DNA of 14,608 nucleotides from positions 1-14,608 of the forward strand of contig JAUZOX010000029.1 in NCBI GenBank assembly GCA_030706265.1. Direction: 5' to 3'. The notes under the pieces were generated by a model, which worked only from the letters and a program-made list of their open reading frames with translations, searched no databases and had not been told where the DNA came from. The position numbers were made by a program, and so were the translations under genes. This document shows positions 1-6,177 of this stretch, piece by piece (the stretch's first letter is position 1; every line of letters begins with the position of its first letter). Source of the stretch: Bacteroidota bacterium (GTDB taxonomy: Bacteria; Bacteroidota; Bacteroidia; Bacteroidales; Cfx3-03).

Positions 1-74
1 AAAAAACACCTCAGGGATGCCATTTGAATGCTATCAGTACAGGAAACGCTGCGCATGGTCAAGGCCATATGTTT

Positions 75-149
75 GCCGTACTTAAGCCGTATCAATGCCG
101 TATTTTTGCCGTATGACTGTATACGGCTTAAATACAGCATAGATACGGT
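75..149. repeat. Seven-unit inverted array on 11-bp spacing
   Basis: GCCGTA occurs at 75, 86, 97 and 108, exactly every 11 bp. Its inverse follows as ATACGGC at 121, ATACAGC at 132 and ATACGGT at 143, again every 11 bp. The two halves are symmetric about position 117.5, so 108-114 pairs perfectly with 121-127, and the next two pairs each have one mismatch. A second register gives a perfect 10-bp inverted repeat, 83-92 with 121-130. Near-helical phasing of both half-arrays suggests a binding site for an oligomeric protein or an iteron-like element. A simple minisatellite is the alternative. No adjacent gene identifies the ligand. Confidence 0.7.
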
Positions 150-270
150 AAACCATTGGCCTGCTTTTGACTTAAATGATAACATTCAAGGAATATTGTG
201 ATTGATCCATAATGTGAATCCGGTTTTCATTGACATAACCGAAACCATGAAAAACTTCTTTTCCATCCGA

Positions 271-355
271 AAATAATTTGATTAACCAGGTCGTATGGAA
301 CTCGCATGTATGCTCGGTTCATGATTCTTTGTGTTCTTCAATCATGCTCGATTCA
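271..355 (-). repeat. Dispersed repeat, copy B
   Basis: Read on the minus strand, this copy starts TGAATCGAGCATG, shares TTGAAGAACACAAA with copy A (4968-5053), and ends with ATGCGAGTTCCATACGACC followed by TTAATCAAATTAT. It also contains an internal second head, ATGAACCGAGCAT, so it looks like head-head-tail. It lies about 180 bp beyond the 3' end of the TPR gene, past that gene's terminator. The family is not one I recognise. Confidence 0.7.
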
Positions 356-370
356 GAATGTTTTACCTTT

Positions 371-412
371 TAGAGCATGCGACTTTTCAGCCCATGCCGG
401 ACTCGCATCCTG
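371..412 (-). repeat. Degenerate fragment of the dispersed repeat
   Basis: On the minus strand this piece reads GGATGCGAGTCCGGCATG and then, after a spacer, TCGCATGCTCT. The first part resembles the tail of copies A and B, and the second the inverted head. It abuts copy B and is probably a decayed or partial unit. The similarity is short, so the call is tentative. Confidence 0.35.
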
Positions 413-456
413 ACAATTTCGTCTGCGCCAAAAGCATTGACCTTTTTGCAACAATC

Positions 457-491
457 AAAAAAAAAGTCCGGATAATTCGAATCCGGACTTT
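457..491 (-). terminator. Intrinsic terminator of the TPR gene
   Basis: Positions 463-473 and 481-491 form a perfect 11-bp inverted repeat (AAAGTCCGGAT with ATCCGGACTTT) around a 7-nt loop. On the minus strand the stem is followed by an unbroken run of T (nine A at 457-465 on the plus strand, three of them in the stem). It lies about 43 bp past the stop of the minus-strand gene ending at 535, the expected place for a Rho-independent terminator. Confidence 0.92.
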
Positions 492-534
492 CTGATAAAT
501 GAACCCCTTGAGAGGTTCCAATTCACTTTGTTGC

Positions 535-1554
535 TTATTTTTTTACAGGAGCAGCAGCAGCTGGTTTAGCGGTTAACCCTTTAATGTATGCAGCTGAAGG
601 AGCCAACCATTTTCCTACACTTGCAAGCTTAAATGCGGCAACAGCTTTTTCTTTATCACCCTTTGCAGCATAGGCTACACCTTGTTGATAATAGAAACGG
701 GCAACCAATTCTTTATTTGCAGGATTTTCATATTGGAGTCCTTTTGTTGCGGCTTCGAGTGCTGCATCGTGATCCTTAAGTTTGTTTTGAGAATCAGCCA
801 GAATATAGTATGCCTGGGCATTTTTATCGTTGTATTTAAATACTTCAGCTAATGGGACCAGCGCACCTTTATAGTCTCCTTTTAAATATGCAGTTGTAGC
901 ATTAGTCATATATTCACTTTCCAAAAGCAGCTTCGATTTTCTGAGAGTTGCCGTATCAGAAGATTTGGTGGACAGTTCGATGGTTTTATTTAATGCCTGA
1001 ACCATCGGATCAAAAGCGTTCTGTTTCTTGTATATGATTGCTTTACTGAAGTAAGCCTGAGTGTTATTCGGATCCATTGCGATCACTTTATCGAAATCAG
1101 TTAAAGCGCCGTTTAAATCATTTGCTTTAAAAGCATTCAAAGCCATGCTGGTGTAAATTTTAGGCATTATACCTTCGACCTGAGCCGATGTAGCGGCATC
1201 ACCATATTTGTCGGCTAAATCTTTTGCTTTCTGAAACGCAGCAACAATATCAGCGCTACTGCTGGCTTTGTTTTGATATACACCAACAGCGAGTTTTAAT
1301 TGAAACTTTGCGATATTGCTTTCAGCAATCTTCCGGATTGAATCAGACTCAGCTCCTACTTTTTTGCCCAAATCAATAGTTTGTTGAAATGATTCAACAA
1401 CTTTTGCATAATCATTTGTTTTAATTGATGCTGCACCCTGATTAAATGCATTAATTACATCATCCTTAGTCTGGGCTTTACCCGACATTGCAAATAAAAA
1501 TAAGGCTGCACTCAGCAGTCCCGCAATTTTTAGCCTTTTCATTGAATTCTTCAT
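535..1554 (-). CDS. Secreted tetratricopeptide-repeat protein
   Basis: A 339-residue protein with a clear signal peptide: charged N-terminus, hydrophobic stretch at residues 9-23, probable cleavage near GKA-Q at 27-28. The mature part is helical, with TPR-like units at about 134-165, 166-199, 216-245, 246-278 and 284-313; the clearest is ALTDFDKVIAMDPNNTQAYF. The tail is Ala/Pro/Lys rich. It is probably a periplasmic scaffold for protein-protein contacts; the partner cannot be told. The ATG at 1554 is preceded by AT-rich sequence with no Shine-Dalgarno, as is usual in Bacteroidota; a start at Met5 is also possible. The gene has its own promoter and terminator, so it is monocistronic. Confidence 0.9.
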   Translation of the reverse strand: MKNSMKRLKIAGLLSAALFLFAMSGKAQTKDDVINAFNQGAASIKTNDYAKVVESFQQTIDLGKKVGAESDSIRKIAESNIAKFQLKLAVGVYQNKASSSADIVAAFQKAKDLADKYGDAATSAQVEGIMPKIYTSMALNAFKANDLNGALTDFDKVIAMDPNNTQAYFSKAIIYKKQNAFDPMVQALNKTIELSTKSSDTATLRKSKLLLESEYMTNATTAYLKGDYKGALVPLAEVFKYNDKNAQAYYILADSQNKLKDHDAALEAATKGLQYENPANKELVARFYYQQGVAYAAKGDKEKAVAAFKLASVGKWLAPSAAYIKGLTAKPAAAAPVKK

Positions 1555-1601
1555 GTTTCAGTTTGGTTGAGGTTAATACGGATTAGATTTGTCTGGTGAC
1601 G

Positions 1602-1630
1602 CAAATTTAGTAATAACCTTGATATATCAA
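1602..1630 (-). promoter_or_regulatory. Promoter of the TPR gene
   Basis: On the minus strand TTG (1628-1630) is followed by an 18-nt spacer and TAAATTTG (1602-1609), matching the Bacteroidota -33/-7 pattern. The box ends 47 nt before the ATG. The same TTG-18-TAAATTTG arrangement occurs before the small Cys-rich gene at 13271-13299. Confidence 0.75.
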
Positions 1631-1787
1631 AATAAGATACAAAATTTGAGCCAAAAACATCTGGCTTCCCATTGAATATCCATAAATCAAGATGAAAGAT
1701 TAAAAAATCTATCATTAAGTCAGAATAATAACAATGATTCAGGCTAGATAGTTCCAAAATTAGAAAAAAAATCTTTCAAAAAAAATT

Positions 1788-1795
1788 TACTTTTG
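1788..1795 (+). promoter_or_regulatory. Candidate -7 box for the DUF3822-rsmD unit
   Basis: TACTTTTG followed by CAT is identical to the box before the HAD gene (14350-14357). No TTG stands at the expected upstream distance. If used, the transcript would have a leader of about 255 nt that includes repeat copy C. A weaker alternative, TTG at 1911 with TAAAATTTG ending at 1940, lies closer to the gene but has one extra base in the -7 box. Confidence 0.45.
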
Positions 1796-1831
1796 CATAG
1801 CCGGGGGAAAAATGCTTTTTTTAAATATTAT

Positions 1832-1915
1832 TATGAAACGAGCATGTTTGAATACCTACACGCCGTTCTAAATCTTACATGCTCGTTGCATCTGACCGAT
1901 TCAATACAAATTGTT
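1832..1915 (+). repeat. Dispersed repeat, copy C, with hairpin
   Basis: This copy is in the opposite orientation to A and B. It begins ATGAAACGAGCATG, shares ACGCCG with copy A at nearly the same offset, and ends near TGCATCTGACCGATTCAAT. It holds a perfect 11-bp inverted repeat, AACGAGCATGT (1837-1847) with ACATGCTCGTT (1877-1887), around a 29-nt loop. There is no T tract, so it is not an ordinary intrinsic terminator. It lies upstream of DUF3822. Confidence 0.7.
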
Positions 1916-2058
1916 TACGGATGACAGCAGTTAAAATTTGCATTTGCGGCCTCTTAGATTCAACTAATCTAAATAATACAATTCCCGGACATTTTTAATT
2001 AACTCTACACAGGATATCTCAACTAAAAAACAGGGAATAGGGAATAATCTTCAATACC

Positions 2059-2949
2059 ATGGGTTTGTCCAAGCAATTTTATCAGGTTTTAAATATCGCT
2101 GATCAGACATTTAATCAGCAACAAACTGCAAGATACCGGTTGTCTATCCGAATAGCTGCCGATGGTTTTTCATTTTGTTTGGCAGATCCGGACCGGAATA
2201 TGTATATCCAGCTTGCCTCATTTGAAAACAAGACCTACGCTGGTGTGCGTCGCCTTGAAAAAGAACTTGTGGATGAAATGTTTGAAGATGTGGTCTCCTT
2301 GCATCCCTGGTTAAAAGGAAATTTTGCTTCTGTAAATATTTTGTTTGAAGATTGCCGGTTTACGCTCTTACCCTCTGACTTATTTGATGACCATAATTAT
2401 CAAACCATCTACAATTATAATTTCAGCAAATCGGTTGAAGAGGAAGTGTTTTATTCGACTTTGCCTATTTTGGATACGGTCCTTATCTATGGTGTTCCAT
2501 CCGGATTGGTGGAAAGTTTTAAAAAAAGATATCCAATTGCAAAATTCTATCATGGTAATTTTCCACTTCTCACCTCATTTGTCCAAAAGTACCGGAATGA
2601 AGATAATCAAGGGTCAGTGCTCGCCAATTTCAGAACCGGAGCAATGGACATCTTAATACTCCATGAAAGGAAATTACAGCTTTTAAATAGCTATACCTGT
2701 AAAGTTAACGAAGATGTCCTTTATTTTTTGATTTTTGCCATTGAACAAATCGGATTAAATCCTGAAACTGTTGAATTATATTTAAGTGGAAAGATTGAAA
2801 AGGATAGCAACCTGCTTTTTATGATTAAAAAATATGTTCGGAATATTCGGTTGATAAATCGTAATGATGATTTTAGATATAGCTATCCATTTGAACGAGT
2901 AGAGGGGCATCAATTTTATAACCTGTTAAATCTGAACCTATGCGAATAA
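2059..2949 (+). CDS. DUF3822 family protein
   Basis: A 296-residue soluble protein without signal peptide or membrane segments. Its N-terminus (LSIRIAADGFSFCLADP) and its place directly before rsmD match the Bacteroidota-specific DUF3822 family. I recall its fold being likened to actin-type ATPases, but no nucleotide-binding motif is obvious here. Its function is not known to me. Its 3' end overlaps the rsmD start by 10 bp, so the two are almost certainly co-transcribed and translationally coupled, which hints at a role linked to ribosome modification. The start at 2059 is the first ATG of the frame, and the upstream sequence is AT-rich with no Shine-Dalgarno. Confidence 0.88.
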   Translation: MGLSKQFYQVLNIADQTFNQQQTARYRLSIRIAADGFSFCLADPDRNMYIQLASFENKTYAGVRRLEKELVDEMFEDVVSLHPWLKGNFASVNILFEDCRFTLLPSDLFDDHNYQTIYNYNFSKSVEEEVFYSTLPILDTVLIYGVPSGLVESFKKRYPIAKFYHGNFPLLTSFVQKYRNEDNQGSVLANFRTGAMDILILHERKLQLLNSYTCKVNEDVLYFLIFAIEQIGLNPETVELYLSGKIEKDSNLLFMIKKYVRNIRLINRNDDFRYSYPFERVEGHQFYNLLNLNLCE

Positions 2950-3569
2950 TCAGCGGTACTCACAAAGGCCGTCCAATAGTGACCCCGGCAAATTTACCCG
3001 TCAGACCAACTACCGATCTGGCCAAAGAGAGCCTTTTTAATATTTTAAACAACTCATTTGATTTCGAAGGTTTAGAAGTAATGGATTTGTTTTCAGGAAC
3101 AGGAAGCATTGCTTTTGAATTTGCTTCGCGGGGAGCAAAACGTATTGTGGTTGTAGACAACAATTACCGATGTGTGGAATTTATCAGAAAAGCCGCGTTG
3201 GGATTTGGTTTTAATAAGGTCATTACTGTGCAAAGGGCAAATGTTTTTTCATTTCTGAAGTATCCTCAGGCTCCTTTTGATTTGATTTTTGCTGATCCTC
3301 CTTATGAAATGGAAGACCTTGAAGTAATCCCCGATCTTATCTTTAATCAAAAATTACTTAAAGATGGAGGCTGGTTTGTTTTAGAGCACGCCAAAAACCA
3401 TGACTTTGAAAACCACCCCTATTTTTTACAACATCGGAAATACGGGAAAGTGAATTTCTCTATTTTTTTGATGCCTTTTGAAGAGAAGGCGGAAGAGGGT
3501 AGCCTGGAAGATAATGGGAATCGCCCTGCTTCTGAGGATTCGACTTCGGAAGATCCTTCCGAACTTTAA
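2940..3569 (+). CDS. rsmD: 16S rRNA (guanine966-N2)-methyltransferase RsmD
   Basis: RsmD methylates N2 of G966 in 16S rRNA using S-adenosylmethionine, late in small-subunit assembly. The 209-residue protein begins MRIISGTHKGR, typical of the family, with RPTTDLAKESLFNIL at about 22-36, the SAM-binding motif DLFSGTGSIAFE at 49-60, an acidic motif II near VVDNN (71-75) and the catalytic DPPY at 119-122. The conserved fold ends near FSIFLMPF (173-180). The last 27 or so residues are an acidic, Ser-rich tail that is not part of the usual family and is encoded antisense to the end of the neighbouring thioredoxin-fold gene. The start overlaps the DUF3822 end by 10 bp. Confidence 0.95.
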   Translation: MRIISGTHKGRPIVTPANLPVRPTTDLAKESLFNILNNSFDFEGLEVMDLFSGTGSIAFEFASRGAKRIVVVDNNYRCVEFIRKAALGFGFNKVITVQRANVFSFLKYPQAPFDLIFADPPYEMEDLEVIPDLIFNQKLLKDGGWFVLEHAKNHDFENHPYFLQHRKYGKVNFSIFLMPFEEKAEEGSLEDNGNRPASEDSTSEDPSEL

Positions 3570-4965
3570 TTTCAGGTTGCTGGGGATTATCAGACTGGTA
3601 AAGACTGATTAACTGTTTTAATAATTGTTCCCCTGGAAAATTGGGAGCCAGCGTATTTAACTGCCCCTTCGAATCCAACAACACAAAACTTGGACAGGTA
3701 TAAGCATTAAAAAAATCTATCATTTCATAATCATCAGGTGCAAAAGCCAGCTGCATCTGATACTTTTGTTTTGCCCAATACTTTTCTATTGTCTCATGAT
3801 CAGCATCTGCCGTGATACAGATAAAATTTGCAACGCCAATACTATCAGCAAAATGTTCAACATCTGCAATTTGACTCAATAAGGTTCTGTCAGCAATCCC
3901 TTTGAGCGTAAAAAAAGTGATATACAGAGGCTTGCCTTTATATGACGATAATTGATGAGTGCTTCCATCAGGATAAAAGAAAGAAAAATCAGGAATAGCG
4001 TTCCCTGTTTGCAACCGCAAAAAACTGTTTTCTAAATTCTTCGCCATCTGCTGATTAAATGGATCCGAAGAGGCCAGTGCCGCCTCTTTTAACAAACTTG
4101 TTCCTTTAGCTGGACTGAGTTCGCCATCTTTAACCATTGAATATATATTTCCAAGTAAGACGGTTTCCCTGACCGGGATACATTTTAAGGATTGATCAAC
4201 AGACAGCATGTGCATCAAGCCTGAAAAATGAAGCGAATCGGGTATTCCCTTGAAAAGGTTGAGACTTGTGATATACGGTGGGCCCAAATCAAAATACTTA
4301 GTGAAATTAGAATAAAGCAATGACTGAAAAGCCGGATTGGTCATAGGAAGTTTTTTACAATCAAAAAATTGATTAAACGCAGACGAGAAGCTCACGGCCC
4401 TTGACATCGTCAGATAATCGACCCTGCGTGACTGCATCAGATCCCTGCAAAAAGCATCCGGGGTTTGTTGTATTGCCTCATCGACGGCAGCATTAAAAAG
4501 ATCAATTTCTTTTTTAGTTGGTCTTTGATGATTGCTTTTTAAAATTAATGAAAGTACCGAATCGGAAAAGACCTGATATGCCTTATTTAATACGATCTGT
4601 GGGTTTGTATCCTGGTTGTCCGTAACGATTAGCAAATTTCCCGTATGCTCGTTTAGTGTTGAAGCAAGATCAAAAGAATAATGCCGGTCAGGGTAAAGCA
4701 AAGCATCAAGGCCTAATTCGTTGACTGAAATATTGACAATACTCGCAGATGGAACTGAAAAAGAAACATTGAAACTACTGTCAGCTCTTGTCTTTACCGT
4801 AGCAAGCCTTTCCCGATCCAAGCTGATATAGTCTTTGTATTTCGAAAGCCGGATAGTAGTACCCGGCTTCATTTTTAGTTTCCCGGAAATGAAGATATTT
4901 TGCTGACTAAATGCAGTGTTAGTCAGCAGAAAAAAAAGCATGAGCACAAAAAAGAAGCTTTTCAT
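3460..4965 (-). CDS. Exported thioredoxin-fold (TlpA/AhpC-TSA-like) protein without CXXC
   Basis: A 501-residue protein with a signal peptide (hydrophobic 4-18, cleavage near FS-QQ at 20-21). The N-terminal half is a beta-rich then helical region like that of Bacteroidota TlpA-type proteins. Residues about 320-457 form a thioredoxin-like domain: AIPDFSFFYPDGS, then KGKPLYITFFTLKG, and the cis-Pro loop TCPSF at 423-427. Where relatives have WCxxC, this protein has FTLKGIA (352-358), so both redox cysteines are missing. Catalytic thiol exchange is therefore unlikely; a structural or binding role is my inference. A Lys/Pro-rich tail (458-501) overlaps rsmD antisense by 110 bp. It is the last gene of the Nudix-coaD operon, with repeat copy A between it and coaD. 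Confidence 0.85.
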   Translation of the reverse strand: MKSFFFVLMLFFLLTNTAFSQQNIFISGKLKMKPGTTIRLSKYKDYISLDRERLATVKTRADSSFNVSFSVPSASIVNISVNELGLDALLYPDRHYSFDLASTLNEHTGNLLIVTDNQDTNPQIVLNKAYQVFSDSVLSLILKSNHQRPTKKEIDLFNAAVDEAIQQTPDAFCRDLMQSRRVDYLTMSRAVSFSSAFNQFFDCKKLPMTNPAFQSLLYSNFTKYFDLGPPYITSLNLFKGIPDSLHFSGLMHMLSVDQSLKCIPVRETVLLGNIYSMVKDGELSPAKGTSLLKEAALASSDPFNQQMAKNLENSFLRLQTGNAIPDFSFFYPDGSTHQLSSYKGKPLYITFFTLKGIADRTLLSQIADVEHFADSIGVANFICITADADHETIEKYWAKQKYQMQLAFAPDDYEMIDFFNAYTCPSFVLLDSKGQLNTLAPNFPGEQLLKQLISLYQSDNPQQPEIKVRKDLPKSNPQKQGDSHYLPGYPLPPSLQKASKK

Positions 4966-4967
4966 GC

Positions 4968-5053
4968 GGTTATAATCTGATTAAATTGGTCGCATGGAAC
5001 TCGCATCGATGATTTTCCGCGGCGTTTGTGTTTTTCAAGCATGCTCGGTTCAT
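4968..5053 (-). repeat. Dispersed repeat, copy A
   Basis: On the minus strand it reads ATGAACCGAGCATGCTTGAA, AACACAAACGCCG, then GATGCGAGTTCCATGCGACC and TTTAATCAGATTATAA. It matches copy B (271-355) over most of its length and copy C (1832-1915, opposite orientation) at both ends and at ACGCCG. It fills the whole gap between coaD and the thioredoxin-fold gene and includes the coaD stop codon. Confidence 0.75.
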
Positions 5054-5517
5054 GGCCTTTTGAGAATAACGCCCTCAGGAACAAACTGACTGGCATCACC
5101 ACTGTATCTTACAATTTCACGAACAATTGAAGAAGTCAGAGACATGTATTCGGGTTGTGTCAAAATGAAAACGGTTTCGATCCCGGGATACAATTGCTTA
5201 TTAATATTAGCAATACTCTTTTCAAACTCAAAATCGGCAGCAGTTCTCAATCCCCGAAGTAAATAAATTGAATTTACCTTGCGGCAAAAATCTACCGTAA
5301 GTCCTTCATAGCTACAAACTCTGACCTTGGGTTCATCTTTGAATACATGGTTTATCCATTCAAGCCTTTTTTCCAGAGGGAAATAACCTTTCTTTTCAAC
5401 ATTTACACCAATAGCAACAATGATTTCGTCAAAAAGAGGTAAAGCCCTCCTGATAATCGATTCATGGCCCCGTGTAATGGGATCAAATGATCCCGGACAA
5501 ACTGCAATTCTATTCAT
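5050..5517 (-). CDS. coaD: Pantetheine-phosphate adenylyltransferase (PPAT)
   Basis: CoaD joins AMP from ATP to 4'-phosphopantetheine, making dephospho-CoA in the penultimate step of coenzyme A synthesis. The 155-residue length is normal. Family signatures are all present: PGSFDPITRGH at 8-18 (the T/HxGH nucleotidyltransferase motif), YLLRGLRTAADFEFE near 85-99, and the SSIVREI motif near 128-134. It starts 3 nt after the Nudix stop codon, so the two are translated from one mRNA. The final Pro codon and TGA stop lie at the edge of repeat copy A: the TGA belongs to the conserved head of the repeat. Confidence 0.97.
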   Translation of the reverse strand: MNRIAVCPGSFDPITRGHESIIRRALPLFDEIIVAIGVNVEKKGYFPLEKRLEWINHVFKDEPKVRVCSYEGLTVDFCRKVNSIYLLRGLRTAADFEFEKSIANINKQLYPGIETVFILTQPEYMSLTSSIVREIVRYSGDASQFVPEGVILKRP

Positions 5518-5520
5518 GGA

Positions 5521-6177
5521 TTATTGTTCTTTTTGATTATGCATTTGTTCTTCCAACTGAAAATATGATTTAATCACCTCAATTATAGAAGGGTAAGTAT
5601 TTTTCATCACTTCGTTCAAATTATCGCGATCAATCCATTGAGCTTTAGTGATTCCCTCTTCAGATTGTGGAACAGGCAGCCTTTGGGTTGAAGTCTTCAT
5701 AAAATACCACCAGGTAAGCTTCATACATTGTTTGCGCTTTTCTTCGTACAAGTGCCTGGTTCGTATCAATGGATGGATAATAGCCAAATCGCCAATTGCC
5801 GTTTCTTCTTCGACTTCTCTTAGAGCTGCTTCATTCTTTTTTTCAAAGGGTTCAATTTTACCTTTTGGTAAGTCCCATTTGCCATAACGAAAAATAAACA
5901 GAAACTGACCGGATGAATTCAGCACAAGTCCACCGGCGGCTTCAATTTTTACAAACATAGATAAAAAATCACGGTATAATTGGTTTGGATGATCAGGCTC
6001 GTGTAAATATAATCTTAAAGCAAAAGGATTGTTTATGAATCGGTGATATTCGTCGATGAGTGCTGATTTTGAATGAGGATGAGCAAGAACATCCTCAACT
6101 TCGAGTTTGAGATCGGAAATTTCCTGAGTGAGGAAAATCGTTTTATGATTAATAAAAACTTTGTACATTTGCTTCAT
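5521..6177 (-). CDS. Nudix hydrolase
   Basis: A 218-residue soluble protein. The Nudix fold begins near AAGGLVLNSSGQFLFI (80-95), followed by KWDLPKGKIEP and the Nudix box at 106-128, G-x5-E-x7-RE-V-E-EE-T-A-I. The catalytic RE and EE residues (120-121, 124-125) are present; the usual Gly near the end of the box is Ala127. The family hydrolyses nucleoside diphosphates linked to another group; the substrate cannot be told. The first 75 residues are an extension seen in Bacteroidota homologues beside coaD. The start at 6177 overlaps the divergent pyrE start by 2 nt; Met4 (6168) is an alternative. It heads the operon with coaD and the thioredoxin-fold gene. Confidence 0.93.
   Translation of the reverse strand: MKQMYKVFINHKTIFLTQEISDLKLEVEDVLAHPHSKSALIDEYHRFINNPFALRLYLHEPDHPNQLYRDFLSMFVKIEAAGGLVLNSSGQFLFIFRYGKWDLPKGKIEPFEKKNEAALREVEEETAIGDLAIIHPLIRTRHLYEEKRKQCMKLTWWYFMKTSTQRLPVPQSEEGITKAQWIDRDNLNEVMKNTYPSIIEVIKSYFQLEEQMHNQKEQ
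6164..6171 (+). promoter_or_regulatory. -7 box of pyrE, inside the Nudix coding start
   Basis: TACATTTG followed by C matches the Bacteroidota -7 box and lies over codons 3 to 5 of the divergent Nudix gene. It ends only 4 nt before the pyrE ATG at 6176, so transcription would begin at or within the first codons. No clear TTG -33 element is visible upstream. Confidence 0.5.

Larger units (their letters stand above)
1..534. other. Gene-poor left flank (534 bp)
   Basis: No convincing gene is visible here on either strand. The stretch holds a phased array of short motifs (75-149), one copy of a dispersed repeat plus a fragment (271-412), and the terminator of the minus-strand TPR gene (457-491). 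A 48-codon open frame without a start codon lies on the minus strand (172-318) and is discussed as a weak finding. The first 70 bases show nothing I can name. Confidence 0.6.
1555..2058. other. 504-bp divergent intergenic region
   Basis: This region separates the TPR gene (minus) from DUF3822 (plus). It holds the TPR promoter (1602-1630), a -7 box pointing to the plus strand (1788-1795), and repeat copy C (1832-1915). It also has a small 7-bp inverted repeat, 1954-1960 with 1966-1972, without a T tract. I see no further gene. Confidence 0.6.

Noticed and set aside
1812..1871. 19-codon open frame after a G-rich stretch (GGGGGAAAA)
   Set aside because: It overlaps repeat copy C, has no protein-like features, and a Shine-Dalgarno-like signal means little in Bacteroidota.
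1954..1972. TTAGATT/AATCTAA inverted repeat upstream of DUF3822
   Set aside because: Short, AT-rich and without neighbouring signals; expected by chance in a leader of this composition.
6161..6175. TTG start extending pyrE by five codons
   Set aside because: The extension lies on the -7 box and adds residues absent from relatives; ATG at 6176 or 6182 fits better.
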